Assembly (NCBI GenBank): GCA_964009845.1
Contig: CAXGIQ010000003.1
Coordinates: forward strand, 1 to 39,071
DNA length: 39,071 nucleotides
Direction of reading: 5' to 3'
Origin: UBA7312 sp002715345
Lineage (GTDB): Bacteria > Bacteroidota > Bacteroidia > Flavobacteriales > UBA7312
Both the position numbers and the translations under genes were made by a program. The notes beneath the pieces are model-generated. The model saw only the letters and a list, made by a program, of their open reading frames with translations. It was not told where the DNA came from and did not search any database. Shown here piece after piece: positions 16,615 to 25,528 of this stretch (position 1 is the first letter of the stretch; the number at the start of each line of letters is the position of its first letter).

Positions 16615-17943
16615 TTAAAAATTCTTAACTAGTTCGTATGATTTTAAAACTCGATCACTTACAGATATACCTTGTATATAATTGCTCAAAAAATAAAAAC
16701 CTTGGTGAGCGGTTTGGTATTTTTCAAGGCAGTTAACTAAACCTTGATGTTCTAAACTATATTGAGGGATTGCCTTTTTGTATCTTATATGCTTAATGAA
16801 ACTAGGTGCCCCGTCGATGTTAAGAATTTCAGATATTTCCTTGAGCAAAATTTTTCGTAGCTCAGTAGGTTTCTTTTGGCATAATTCCGATTGACGACTT
16901 CCTCCTATAATAAGTGTAAATAGTTCTTTATCTTTAGGAGCAGTATGTGGAAAAATTTGACTGTTAAAAAGTATACCTAAAAAGTGTTTTTTGTCAGTTT
17001 CCTTGGTTAACAAGCCGAATCCTGTAACTTGTTTTTTAACATGTTTTTTGTCGAACCCAAAATGAAAAATATCTATAGGGACATATTCTAAATCTTGAAG
17101 TTTTTCTTTTAGACTACTTTCCCTTATTAGTTTTGATGTGACACCAGCTGGCAATGTGCAGATAACTTGTTCGCATTCAAACACTCCTTTATTTGTGTGT
17201 ATTGAAAAAACAGTATTTGTTTTTTCAATCATTTCAACTTTAGTGTTGAGGTGTAGTTTGTCACCTAAATTTTTTCCTATACAATCTGTTAGCTGGCCTA
17301 ATCCATTTGGTAGTGTGAACATTTTAACCTTGGGTAAACCGTCCTTTTGTTGTTCTTTTAAGTTTTTTTGAAATCCCTTGAACACACTTCCATTTTTTTG
17401 TTCCATTTCCCAAAGTGATTTGAGCGCATGTTTAACACTCATTTTTTCTGGATTTCCAGCATAAATTCCTGTCACAAATGGAAGGATCAATTGCTCATAA
17501 AATCCTGCTCCAAATCGGTTTTTAGAAAATGAAGCAACACTAGTATCATTCTTATGTTTTTTGACAAATGGTTCGTTTAATAAAAGTAGTTTGTCGCTCA
17601 ATCTCAATAAAGGAGTAACGAAAAATTGCCATGCACTAGTAGGAATCTTTTGTAATTTGTTTTTATGAAGTACATATCGATTATTTGCAGCACTCTCTTG
17701 AGGTTTACAAAGCTCTTTCTCTAAATTTAGATCTTTTAAAAGTGCTATAAGTGCTGTGTTGTTTAAGAGTACTGTATTTGGCCCATTTTCACATATATAT
17801 CCCTCGATTTTCTCGGAGTTAATCCATCCGCCAACTCGATTATTTCCTTCTAAAATGACAAAATCATCACTCTTTTTAGATAAGAAATGAGCAGCACTTA
17901 ATCCACTGATTCCTGCACCTAATATGATAGTCTTTTTCTTCAT
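16615..17943 (-). CDS. hemY: Protoporphyrinogen/coproporphyrinogen oxidase (HemY/HemG-type, FAD)
   Basis: FAD-dependent oxidase of late haem synthesis, about 442 aa. The N-terminal dinucleotide fold has GAGISGLSAAHFL (9-21) and the FAD-ribose strand with VILEGNNRVGGWI. Other family features are ENGPNTVLL, LPFVTGIYAGNPEKMSVKHA and LPNGLGQLTDCIG, and the C-terminal FAD segment ends QGISVSDRVL. The longest frame begins with a TTG at 17967; the ATG at 17943, giving MKKKTIILGAGISG, fits the family start. It is divergent from icmF across a 75-nt region with a -7 element on each strand. No other haem genes are in the window. Whether it acts on proto- or coproporphyrinogen is not settled by sequence alone. 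Confidence 0.9.
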   Translation of the reverse strand: MKKKTIILGAGISGLSAAHFLSKKSDDFVILEGNNRVGGWINSEKIEGYICENGPNTVLLNNTALIALLKDLNLEKELCKPQESAANNRYVLHKNKLQKIPTSAWQFFVTPLLRLSDKLLLLNEPFVKKHKNDTSVASFSKNRFGAGFYEQLILPFVTGIYAGNPEKMSVKHALKSLWEMEQKNGSVFKGFQKNLKEQQKDGLPKVKMFTLPNGLGQLTDCIGKNLGDKLHLNTKVEMIEKTNTVFSIHTNKGVFECEQVICTLPAGVTSKLIRESSLKEKLQDLEYVPIDIFHFGFDKKHVKKQVTGFGLLTKETDKKHFLGILFNSQIFPHTAPKDKELFTLIIGGSRQSELCQKKPTELRKILLKEISEILNIDGAPSFIKHIRYKKAIPQYSLEHQGLVNCLEKYQTAHQGFYFLSNYIQGISVSDRVLKSYELVKNF

Positions 17944-17954
17944 TTTTATCCTCA

Positions 17955-17962
17955 CAAATTTA
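17955..17962 (-). promoter_or_regulatory. Putative -7 element for hemY
   Basis: The minus strand reads TAAATTTG, a full match to TAnnTTTG, 11 nt before the hemY ATG, which would give a very short leader. No correctly spaced TTG was found. Confidence 0.4.
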
Positions 17963-17988
17963 TACAAAAATCAAAGGTGATAATCTCT

Positions 17989-17996
17989 TATATTTG
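17989..17996 (+). promoter_or_regulatory. Putative -7 element for icmF
   Basis: TATATTTG matches TAnnTTTG and lies 22 nt before the icmF ATG at 18019. No TTG is found 17-23 nt upstream. It also supports choosing 18019 over the upstream GTG at 17977, which would lie upstream of the promoter element. Confidence 0.42.
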
Positions 17997-18018
17997 CAGG
18001 TACAAATCTAAAGAATCA

Positions 18019-21000
18019 ATGGAACATATACTTCCGTATAAACCAACAAATAAAGTAAGGATTGTAACAGCAGCTTCTCTTTTTGATGGACATGATGCCG
18101 CAATCAATATCATGCGTAGAATCATTCAGGCAACAGGTTGTGAGGTGATTCATTTAGGGCACGACCGATCGGTAGAAGAGGTTGTTAATTGTGCAATTGA
18201 AGAGGATGCAAACGCTATTGCGATGACCTCTTATCAAGGAGGTCATACGGAGTATTTGAAATATATGTTTGACTTACTTAAAGAAAAGGGAGTGAGTCAT
18301 ATAAAGATTTTTGCCGGAGGAGGAGGTACAATTCTTCCAGAAGAAATAGAAGAGTTACATGCTTATGGAATTACGCGTATTTATCATCCAGATGATGGTA
18401 GATCGATGGGGTTACAAGGGATGGTAAATGATTTAGTTGAGAAGTCGGATTTCCCTACAGGTAAAAATGTGGGAGGTTGCTCAGACGATTTGTCGAATGT
18501 GCAAAACATTGCAAAACTTATTTCAGCGGCCGAGAATCATCCGGAAGAAGCCGAAACAGAATTAGCAAAAATCAAAGAATTAGCAGCAAAATCTAAAACT
18601 CCTGTGTTAGGGATTACAGGAACTGGTGGAGCTGGAAAGTCATCTTTAGTGGATGAGCTTGTGCGAAGATTTTTAATTGATTTTTCAGATAAGCAAATAG
18701 CTATTGTTTCTGTTGATCCTTCTAAGAGAAAGACAGGAGGAGCACTTCTGGGAGATAGAATTCGCATGAATGCCATTAAAAGTGAAAGAGTTTACATGCG
18801 CTCTTTAGCAACACGCCAAGCCAATTTGGCTTTATCGGCTCATGTAAATGATGCTTTAGATATTTTAAAGGCAGCGAACTACGATTTAGTTATTTTGGAA
18901 ACTTCTGGAATAGGTCAGTCAGATACAGAGATTTTAGAGCATTCAGATGCTTCTTTATATGTAATGACTCCAGAGTATGGAGCAGCTACACAATTGGAAA
19001 AAATTGACATGCTGGATTTTGCCAACCTTATTTCAATTAACAAATTTGACAAGCGTGGTGCATTAGATGCTTTGCGTGATGTCAAGAAACAATATCAACG
19101 CAATCATCAGCTGTTTACACAAGATGTAGATGAGATGCCTGTATTTGGGACGATTGCTTCGCAGTTTAATGACCCTGGAGCAAACTCCTTGTATAAAGCA
19201 ATCATGGATAAGGTAGTAGAGAAAACAGGAGCAGATTTACCTTCTTCTTTCGAAATTACCAAAGAAATGTCTGAAAAAATCTTTGTAATACCTTCTAAAA
19301 GAACAAGGTATTTGTCAGAAATTTCGGATAATAATCGTGCTTACGATAAGTGGTCTAGGGATCAAAAAGAAGTAGCGCAAGAATTGTATGGATTGCATAA
19401 ATCGATGGAAACAATTCAAAAATCTAGCTTGGAAGACAAGGATAGATTATTGAAAGGATTACAAGAAGCATATGCTCAAAAATTGGTCCATTTAGATCCG
19501 AAAAACAAACAACTTATTGATGATTGGAGTGATTTACAATCGGCTTATAAAGCACCTGAATATAAATTTAAAGTTCGTGATAAAGAGTTAGCAATAAAAA
19601 CACATACTAAGTCATTGTCGCATTCTGATATTCCAAAAATTTGCTTGCCAAAATATGAGGGGTGGGGAGATGTGCTACACTGGCAATTACAAGAGAATGT
19701 GCCAGGTAGATTTCCATATACAGCTGGTTTGTTTCCGTTTAAAAGAGAAGGTGAAGATCCTACTAGAATGTTTGCGGGAGAAGGTGGGCCAGAAAGAACA
19801 AATAAGCGATTTCATTATGTTAGTTTAGGAATGCCTGCAAAGCGTTTATCTACTGCTTTTGATTCTGTCACGTTATATGGAAATGATCCTGATTATAGAC
19901 CGGATATTTATGGTAAAATCGGAAACTCAGGAGTTTCTATTTGTTGTTTGGATGATACTAAAAAATTATACTCTGGTTTTGATTTAAGTAATTCAACCAC
20001 ATCTGTATCTATGACAATTAACGGTCCGGCACCTATGCTGTTGGGTTATTTCATGAATGCAGCTATCGACCAAAATTGCGAAAAGTACATCATAGAAAAC
20101 GGTTTAGAAAAAGAGGTAGAAAAGAAAATCGCTGCCATCTATAAAGGCAAGGAAAGGCCAAAGTATCAAGGGGATTTGCCTGAAGGAAATGATGGCCTAG
20201 GGTTGATGCTTTTAGGTGTTACAGGAGATCAGGTGTTGCCAGCGGATGTTTACGAACAAATCAAAGCCGAGACATTAACAAAAGTGAGAGGGACTGTTCA
20301 GGCAGATATCCTAAAAGAAGACCAAGCTCAAAACACATGTATATTCTCTACAGAATTTGCTCTGCGAATGATGGGAGATGTGCAGTCGTACTTTATTGAT
20401 AAAGGAGTGCGTAACTTCTATTCTGTTTCTATTTCTGGATACCATATTGCAGAAGCAGGAGCTAATCCTATTTCACAGTTGGCATTCACTTTAGCAAATG
20501 GATTTACTTATGTAGAGTACTACTTAAGTAGAGGCATGGATATCAATAAATTTGGTCCAAACCTATCGTTCTTCTTCTCTAATGGGGTGGATCCTGAATA
20601 TGCAGTGATTGGTCGTGTAGCTAGGAGGATTTGGGCAAAAGCGATGAAGCATAAATACGGAGCTAATGAACGAGCTCAAATGCTAAAATATCATATTCAA
20701 ACTTCTGGTCGTTCATTACACGCGCAAGAAATAGATTTCAACGATATCCGTACTACGCTTCAAGCTTTGTATGCAATTTATGATAATTGTAACTCGCTGC
20801 ATACAAATGCTTATGATGAGGCGATTACTACACCTACTGAAGAGTCCGTTCGTAGAGCTATGGCTATTCAGCTTATTATCAATAAAGAGCTTGGTTTAGC
20901 AAAGAATGAAAATCCAATTCAGGGAGCATTTATTATTGAGGAGCTAACGGATTTGGTAGAAGAAGCTGTATTGACAGAATTTGATAGAATTACCGAAAGA

Positions 21001-21387
21001 GGAGGAGTCTTGGGTGCCATGGAAACCATGTACCAACGCTCTAAAATCCAAGAGGAGTCGTTGTATTACGAAACATTAAAGCATACAGGAGAATATCCAA
21101 TTATTGGTGTGAATACATTCTTAAATTCAAAAGGTTCCCCAACCATTACCCCTTCTGAAGTTATTAGAGCAACTACTGAAGAGAAAGAATATCAAATTGG
21201 GATGCTTCAAAGCTTACATTCGCATAAATCAGATTTAGCAAAAGAGAGTTTACATAAATTACAAGAAGTAGCAATACAAAATAAAAACATTTTTGCTGTC
21301 TTGATGGATGCCGCTAAGCATTGTTCTTTAGGTCAAATTACAGAAGCTCTATTTGAAGTTGGTGGTCAATACAGAAGAAATATGTAG
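18019..21387 (+). CDS. icmF: Fused isobutyryl-CoA mutase IcmF (B12 domain + G-protein chaperone + mutase)
   Basis: Adenosylcobalamin-dependent acyl-CoA mutase of 1122 aa that carries its own chaperone. Domains in order: B12-binding (about 10-150; DGHD with lower axial ligand His25), MeaB-like P-loop GTPase (about 190-480; GTGGAGKSS near 200-208), and the mutase TIM barrel (about 545-1122). The active-site region FPYTAGLFPFKREGEDPTRM with Phe in GLFPF, followed by FAGEGGPERTNKRFHY, resembles IcmF rather than methylmalonyl-CoA mutase (which has RQYAGF). The chemistry is therefore isobutyryl-CoA/n-butyryl-CoA (or related branched acyl-CoA) isomerisation, by family. The start is ATG 18019; an upstream GTG precedes the likely promoter. 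It converges with the esterase gene with a 1-nt gap between stop codons. Confidence 0.93.
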   Translation: MEHILPYKPTNKVRIVTAASLFDGHDAAINIMRRIIQATGCEVIHLGHDRSVEEVVNCAIEEDANAIAMTSYQGGHTEYLKYMFDLLKEKGVSHIKIFAGGGGTILPEEIEELHAYGITRIYHPDDGRSMGLQGMVNDLVEKSDFPTGKNVGGCSDDLSNVQNIAKLISAAENHPEEAETELAKIKELAAKSKTPVLGITGTGGAGKSSLVDELVRRFLIDFSDKQIAIVSVDPSKRKTGGALLGDRIRMNAIKSERVYMRSLATRQANLALSAHVNDALDILKAANYDLVILETSGIGQSDTEILEHSDASLYVMTPEYGAATQLEKIDMLDFANLISINKFDKRGALDALRDVKKQYQRNHQLFTQDVDEMPVFGTIASQFNDPGANSLYKAIMDKVVEKTGADLPSSFEITKEMSEKIFVIPSKRTRYLSEISDNNRAYDKWSRDQKEVAQELYGLHKSMETIQKSSLEDKDRLLKGLQEAYAQKLVHLDPKNKQLIDDWSDLQSAYKAPEYKFKVRDKELAIKTHTKSLSHSDIPKICLPKYEGWGDVLHWQLQENVPGRFPYTAGLFPFKREGEDPTRMFAGEGGPERTNKRFHYVSLGMPAKRLSTAFDSVTLYGNDPDYRPDIYGKIGNSGVSICCLDDTKKLYSGFDLSNSTTSVSMTINGPAPMLLGYFMNAAIDQNCEKYIIENGLEKEVEKKIAAIYKGKERPKYQGDLPEGNDGLGLMLLGVTGDQVLPADVYEQIKAETLTKVRGTVQADILKEDQAQNTCIFSTEFALRMMGDVQSYFIDKGVRNFYSVSISGYHIAEAGANPISQLAFTLANGFTYVEYYLSRGMDINKFGPNLSFFFSNGVDPEYAVIGRVARRIWAKAMKHKYGANERAQMLKYHIQTSGRSLHAQEIDFNDIRTTLQALYAIYDNCNSLHTNAYDEAITTPTEESVRRAMAIQLIINKELGLAKNENPIQGAFIIEELTDLVEEAVLTEFDRITERGGVLGAMETMYQRSKIQEESLYYETLKHTGEYPIIGVNTFLNSKGSPTITPSEVIRATTEEKEYQIGMLQSLHSHKSDLAKESLHKLQEVAIQNKNIFAVLMDAAKHCSLGQITEALFEVGGQYRRNM

Positions 21388-21388
21388 C

Positions 21389-22783
21389 TTATTCAATAAT
21401 TATTTTCTTTTCTACACTACCATCATCAAAGAAGTAAAAAAGGGCGGTGTTCTTTTGAGGTGTTGTTTCTTGCCCCAAAATATTTAATATTTTTATTATT
21501 GATTTGTTGGAAATTGAAGTATTGACCAAAACATTACTACTTCCATCTACCTGCATGAAAAAGTCCCAAATTTCGGATGCCGCAAATGAAGGCCATGTAT
21601 GCCCCATGCCATTTACAATATATAATCTCAGTTCATTGTTATTCTCACAGTCATTGTAGTAGGTGATATCAGTTGAAAAATCAAATTCTACATTCATTGT
21701 TTCTGTATTAAGACAATTATGTTGCTCTCCCCAAAAATTCATTATGCTATAAATATCAGGGGCGCCATCCCAGTATTCTTCTGTTACTCCAGATTTGGGT
21801 ACTTCATCATCATCAGTTCCGCTAATTTGCATTACAGGAACCAGTATAGAAGGATTAAACTCATTCCAATCGTTACCACTCATAGTTCCAGTAACTGATG
21901 CAACTGCTTTAAAAACTTCAGGAGCATTACAAGCCAATGAAAAACTCATATATCCACCATTAGAAAAACCACAAGAAAATGTTTTTTCCGGATTTAAATT
22001 GTATTCATCGTGAAGATAAAAAGCCAAATTTGATAAAAACCCTAAATCATCTACTGTAGACATTGCAGCATCGAAATTTGAGTTAAAATGATTGATTCCA
22101 AAGTTGTCTTCTAATCCATTAGGTGCGCAAACTGCAAAATTATGTTCGTCAGCTAATTCTTGAAAAACTTCGATCCAGTTTTCTCCACTTCCCCAATATC
22201 CATGTAGAACAAATACAAGCGGTGCATTTAGAGGTAAATTATTCGGAACATATAAAAAGTACTCTCTCTCTTGCTTTTCCCATTCAAAGATAAAGGGCGT
22301 AATACAAGAGCCATCATCTAGGGTTGCAAATTCATTGTAATTATTAGATGTTGAATCTGTGCATCCAGGAATTTGCCATTCACAAGAATCAGTATTTATG
22401 TTAAAAGTCCAATAAGCATAGTTTCCATCAATAAATTCAAATGTTTCGCTACCACCATTATTAATTTCTATAGTAACAAATCCATCATTCCATCCATCAC
22501 CCCAAGAGTCGTAACCTGCTAGTATATAGCAGCCGACATCTGATATACATCCCTCTTGTAGTGTGGTTTCGAAATCATTTTCTCCTTGATATGAATAAAT
22601 AGCTTCTTGCGAGCTTTCTAATCCAAGCATCCATGTGTTGTAGTCCCAAAATTCCCAACTCATTTCTTCTGCCCATTCTCCACTTGTGGATGAAAGACTA
22701 ATGGAATATTCATTTTCATCACATTGGCATAAAGCTATGAAAGGAAGGAACAATAGTGATAAAGTGTAAAGATTTACTCGCAT
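21389..22783 (-). CDS. T9SS-targeted CE1/PHB-depolymerase-like esterase
   Basis: A 464-aa secreted alpha/beta-hydrolase. A signal peptide covers about 1-19. Residues 25-135 form a lectin/CUB-like domain with the motif GYDSWGDGWNDG, followed by a linker GCTDSTSNNYN...DDGSC (140-160) common in Bacteroidota surface proteins. The hydrolase domain (about 165-410) has the oxyanion motif HGYWGSGENW, nucleophile Ser274 in GFSNGG, an acid candidate in SGTDDDEVP (about 321-329) and His395 in GMGHTWP. The tail NKSIIKILNILGQE...VEKKIIIE looks like a short T9SS sorting domain. The likely activity is hydrolysis of extracellular polyesters or feruloyl/acetyl esters. It lies 3 nt after the SRPBCC gene. Confidence 0.82.
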   Translation of the reverse strand: MRVNLYTLSLLFLPFIALCQCDENEYSISLSSTSGEWAEEMSWEFWDYNTWMLGLESSQEAIYSYQGENDFETTLQEGCISDVGCYILAGYDSWGDGWNDGFVTIEINNGGSETFEFIDGNYAYWTFNINTDSCEWQIPGCTDSTSNNYNEFATLDDGSCITPFIFEWEKQEREYFLYVPNNLPLNAPLVFVLHGYWGSGENWIEVFQELADEHNFAVCAPNGLEDNFGINHFNSNFDAAMSTVDDLGFLSNLAFYLHDEYNLNPEKTFSCGFSNGGYMSFSLACNAPEVFKAVASVTGTMSGNDWNEFNPSILVPVMQISGTDDDEVPKSGVTEEYWDGAPDIYSIMNFWGEQHNCLNTETMNVEFDFSTDITYYNDCENNNELRLYIVNGMGHTWPSFAASEIWDFFMQVDGSSNVLVNTSISNKSIIKILNILGQETTPQKNTALFYFFDDGSVEKKIIIE

Positions 22784-22786
22784 ATT

Positions 22787-23788
22787 TTATTTCAATTCGT
22801 AAGTTACCCTTGTTTCCCAGTTAGCGGTGTTGGATTCTAGCCCGGGATCGGTAATGTACATTTCAAATGCACTCCCATTAATCTTAAGTCCTTGTACCTT
22901 GCAGTACTTTTTTATAGCATCATGCGTATCCCATATTGTTTCGTAAGCTCCAAAATGGCTGGCTTGTGCTATTTTCCCAGAATTAGAGTAGTCTATTTGT
23001 ATTCTTCCTTCTGTTTCTATTTCTGTCTCTAAAAAGGCGCCTGCTTGAAGGATTACCTTGTTTTCATCCCCTGGATTCTGAGGGAAGCTTAAATACCTAG
23101 CGAAAGGTTGGTCAATTGACATTGTTCCTTGGCTAGCCAGGTAATAATAAATTTCTGCATAAACTTCTGCTAGCTTTGCGCTGATATCACTTACTTTACA
23201 ACTGTCTAGAATGTATACATATGGTTGAGATTCCCATATTACTACTTGCATATTCTCTGTACGCGCAGGAAGGTTTTCGCAGTATACTTTCAAGTTGTTG
23301 AGTCCTTTTTCAAAATCTGCACCCATCATAACATCAAAAATAGGACCACACCCTCTTGCTATAAATGGTAAATCACCTTCATTTGTCCATCTTACTTTCA
23401 CACCTGCTTCTTTTGGTTCAAAAATGAACTGTCCGTAAAAAGTACTCCAATCTGATAAAGATATTTCAAAATCGATTTGTTCAAGTAACTTACTGTTCGT
23501 TATATTCATGTTACCATTACCCACTTTTTCTGCAGTCCATTCTCTGTAAGCACATTCTCCTGATGTAATATCTCCATAATTGTTAATAATGGTAGTGTCC
23601 ATTTCAGCCCACGGTTCCCAGTTGTTCCAATTTTGGAAATCATTAACTTGATTAAATATAATTAGAGGGTTAGAATTGATTTCAATGTCTCTACTTATCT
23701 CAAATTTACTAGTCATAATTGCACAAGCTAAAATGTATAGACCAATAAAACCTAAAATGGCAAAAAAGATAAATTTAAATACTCTCAT
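22787..23788 (-). CDS. Membrane-anchored SRPBCC + GyrI-like effector-binding protein
   Basis: About 333 aa. One N-terminal membrane segment (about 5-25) is followed by an SRPBCC/polyketide-cyclase-like domain (about 30-165; FNQVNDFQNWNNWEPWAEMD is typical) and a C-terminal GyrI-like small-molecule-binding domain (about 180-333; ASHFGAYETIWDTHDAIKKY and FEMYITDPG). There is no DNA-binding domain, so this is not a classical regulator. The longest frame begins at a GTG (23815); ATG 23788, giving MRVFKFIFFAILGFIG, is preferred. It probably faces the periplasm, tethered to the inner membrane. It is followed after 3 nt by the secreted esterase, so they are likely cotranscribed. The ligand is unknown. 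Confidence 0.8.
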   Translation of the reverse strand: MRVFKFIFFAILGFIGLYILACAIMTSKFEISRDIEINSNPLIIFNQVNDFQNWNNWEPWAEMDTTIINNYGDITSGECAYREWTAEKVGNGNMNITNSKLLEQIDFEISLSDWSTFYGQFIFEPKEAGVKVRWTNEGDLPFIARGCGPIFDVMMGADFEKGLNNLKVYCENLPARTENMQVVIWESQPYVYILDSCKVSDISAKLAEVYAEIYYYLASQGTMSIDQPFARYLSFPQNPGDENKVILQAGAFLETEIETEGRIQIDYSNSGKIAQASHFGAYETIWDTHDAIKKYCKVQGLKINGSAFEMYITDPGLESNTANWETRVTYELK

Positions 23789-23824
23789 AGTTACTATAAT
23801 TTGGGTTGAAATCACAAATAATTA

Positions 23825-23860
23825 GATAAAAGAAAAGTCACTCTCTGAGTGACTTATCTA
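23825..23860 (-). terminator. Rho-independent terminator of the YceI unit
   Basis: A perfect 9-bp stem (AAGTCACTC 23835-23843 with GAGTGACTT 23847-23855, TCT loop) is followed on the minus strand by TTTTCTTTTA. It lies just downstream of the 66-aa membrane protein gene. Confidence 0.75.
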
Positions 23861-23861
23861 T

Positions 23862-24062
23862 CTATTTCATAAATCCTCTGAATACATAAAGCAGGAAAAC
23901 TATTACTAATAGCCCAAGTAAAAACAAACTGCTTCCTTGGTAGTGAACTTTATGTAGTTGTAAATCTTTTCGGTAGGACCAAATAAGAAACCCTACAAAT
24001 GAAATAGCGAAAATTGCAGCAAAAATCCAGTGCCCCTTAGTGATGTGCTCCATTTTCTTCAT
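23862..24062 (-). CDS. Small two-TM membrane protein, unknown function
   Basis: A 66-aa protein with hydrophobic segments at about 11-29 (HWIFAAIFAISFVGFLIW) and 43-62, separated by a basic loop (RKDLQLHKVHYQ). I do not know its function. Its start overlaps the end of the YceI gene by 26 nt (ATG 24062), or by 17 nt if the ATG at 24053 (MEHITKGHW) is used; both suggest translational coupling. The terminator follows directly. The overlap and the well-formed membrane topology make it a real gene rather than a chance frame. Confidence 0.75.
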   Translation of the reverse strand: MKKMEHITKGHWIFAAIFAISFVGFLIWSYRKDLQLHKVHYQGSSLFLLGLLVIVFLLYVFRGFMK

Positions 24063-24642
24063 GGTTTGCCATTACGCGAAATTCTAGTATTACTTCATCC
24101 TTGATTGCTCTGTCTCCTAGATCGTCAAAAAAGCTACCTGAACCATAAGTAATATCGAATTTTGTACGATTGAATGTAAGTGTTCCGCTTGCTAAAGCAG
24201 TGACGCCTCTTTGGGTCCACTCAATATCAAAAACAACAGGATGGGTTTTGTCTTTTATTGTCAAACCAGCAATAATGTTATACCCTTTTTCTGTTTTAGT
24301 TGCTTTAATCAGTTTTAGTCGAGCTTGAGGATGATTCGGAACATCGAAAAAGTCTTCATTTTTAAGGTGGTCAACTAGATATCCTGCTTTTTTTTCTCCC
24401 AGGTCGGTGCAAGTCATTGTGTTTAAGTCAACAACAAATTCTGCATTCACCATATTTCCATCGTTGATGCTGATTATCCCTTCTGTTATGGAAATATTTC
24501 CTTCATGGCTGCTACCAGAAATTTTACTTCCTACCCATTTAACATTACTTTTTTGAATGTCAATTTTAAAGTGATCAGTATGTGCACTTGTAAAAGAAGA
24601 AAAACCAATAGTTAAAGCTATAATAAAAGCTATTTTTTTCAT
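24037..24642 (-). CDS. YceI-family lipid-binding-like periplasmic protein
   Basis: A 201-aa protein with a signal peptide (about 1-20, MKKIAFIIALTIGFSSFTSA). The lipocalin-like YceI fold is shown by KIDIQKSNVKWVGSKISG, the NAEFVVDLNTMTCTDL strand, LVDHLKNEDFFDVPNHPQA, IAGLTIKDKTHPVVFDI and FNRTKFDITYGSG. Members bind isoprenoid or amphiphilic ligands in the periplasm; the ligand here is not known. The short His-rich tail (NHEENGAHH) is unusual and might bind metal, but this is speculative. It is the first gene of a two-gene unit, with a TAATTTTG -7-like element upstream. Confidence 0.9.
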   Translation of the reverse strand: MKKIAFIIALTIGFSSFTSAHTDHFKIDIQKSNVKWVGSKISGSSHEGNISITEGIISINDGNMVNAEFVVDLNTMTCTDLGEKKAGYLVDHLKNEDFFDVPNHPQARLKLIKATKTEKGYNIIAGLTIKDKTHPVVFDIEWTQRGVTALASGTLTFNRTKFDITYGSGSFFDDLGDRAIKDEVILEFRVMANHEENGAHH

Positions 24643-24665
24643 TGATTTATTTTTTTATTGAATCA

Positions 24666-24673
24666 CAAAATTA
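24666..24673 (-). promoter_or_regulatory. Putative -7 element for the YceI gene
   Basis: The minus strand reads TAATTTTG (TAnnTTTG), 23 nt before the YceI ATG. No correctly spaced TTG was found. Confidence 0.35.
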
Positions 24674-24717
24674 AACAAAAACTCGACTATATTTACTGCT
24701 CATCAAAATAAAATAAA

Positions 24718-25119
24718 ATGCAAGATAAAATAGATAAAGTGAGAAAGTTTCATGAGGTTTTTTTAATTGGTAATGAAGATGTTCCTGTGGCAAATGTAGG
24801 AGAGGAGACTTATTTGTTAAGGCATAGATTGATGCATGAAGAAAATGAAGAGTATTTACAGGCTTGCAAAGATGGGGATTTGGTAGAGATAGCAGATGCT
24901 TTAGGTGACTTGCTGTATATATGGTGTGGTTCTGTTTTAAAACATGGCTTGCAAAATGTGATGGAGGATGTTTTTAATGAAATTCAACGCTCTAATATGT
25001 CTAAATTAGATAAAGATGGTAAGCCAATTTTTAGAAAAGATGGTAAAGTGATGAAGAGTGATTTGTACTTTAAACCAGATATTAAAGCTATTTTAGAAAA
25101 GCATGTGGAGTTTGCGTAG
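24718..25119 (+). CDS. MazG-like all-alpha NTP pyrophosphohydrolase
   Basis: A 133-aa cytoplasmic protein of the PRA-PH/MazG-like superfamily. The metal-binding signature is HEENEEYLQAC (EExxE) followed by VEIADALGDLLY (ExxD), the Mg-coordinating residues of these enzymes. The C-terminus (SNMSKLDKDGKPIFRKDGK) resembles the HisE-like/phage-type MazG subfamily. Likely activity is hydrolysis of a nucleoside triphosphate to the monophosphate and pyrophosphate, possibly house-cleaning of non-canonical nucleotides; the substrate is not determined. It overlaps the GNAT gene by 17 nt, so the two are probably co-expressed. Confidence 0.82.
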   Translation: MQDKIDKVRKFHEVFLIGNEDVPVANVGEETYLLRHRLMHEENEEYLQACKDGDLVEIADALGDLLYIWCGSVLKHGLQNVMEDVFNEIQRSNMSKLDKDGKPIFRKDGKVMKSDLYFKPDIKAILEKHVEFA

Positions 25120-25528
25120 AATACAATCTTCTGATGTCGATTTTTTGTTAGCGAAACAAATAAGAACAGCCGTTTTTGTGCAAGAACAAGGAGTTGATGC
25201 TTCGGATGAATATGATGCTTTTGAGGAGGTTTCTCAACATTATTTAGTTACTGCAGACAGTAAGGCAGTTGCCACAGCTCGTTGGCGTTTTACACCCAAT
25301 GGAATTAAATTAGAACGATTTGCTGTTCTTCCAAATCATAGGGGAAAAGGGATTGGCCAATATTTGTTAAAGAAGATGATTGAAGAAGTCCAAAAATATG
25401 CTAAACCTATTTATCTGCATGCTCAAATTCAAGTCGCAGATTTTTATCAAAAATTAGGTTTTGAAAAAGAAGGAGCGCTTTTTGAGGAAGCGGGTATTCA
25501 GCATTTCAAGATGCTGTTTAAACAGTAA
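25103..25528 (+). CDS. GNAT-family N-acetyltransferase (ElaA-like)
   Basis: A 141-aa single-domain GNAT. The N-terminal part (LLAKQIRTAVFVQEQGVD) is typical of ElaA/YjcF-like members. The acetyl-CoA pyrophosphate loop is FAVLPNHRGKGIGQYLLKKM (R/Q-x-x-G-x-G/A), and the C-terminal strand region is HAQIQVADFYQKLGFEKEG. The substrate is unknown. It starts inside the MazG-like gene (17-nt overlap) and its 3' end overlaps ilvE on the opposite strand by 11 nt. Confidence 0.88.
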   Translation: MWSLRRIQSSDVDFLLAKQIRTAVFVQEQGVDASDEYDAFEEVSQHYLVTADSKAVATARWRFTPNGIKLERFAVLPNHRGKGIGQYLLKKMIEEVQKYAKPIYLHAQIQVADFYQKLGFEKEGALFEEAGIQHFKMLFKQ

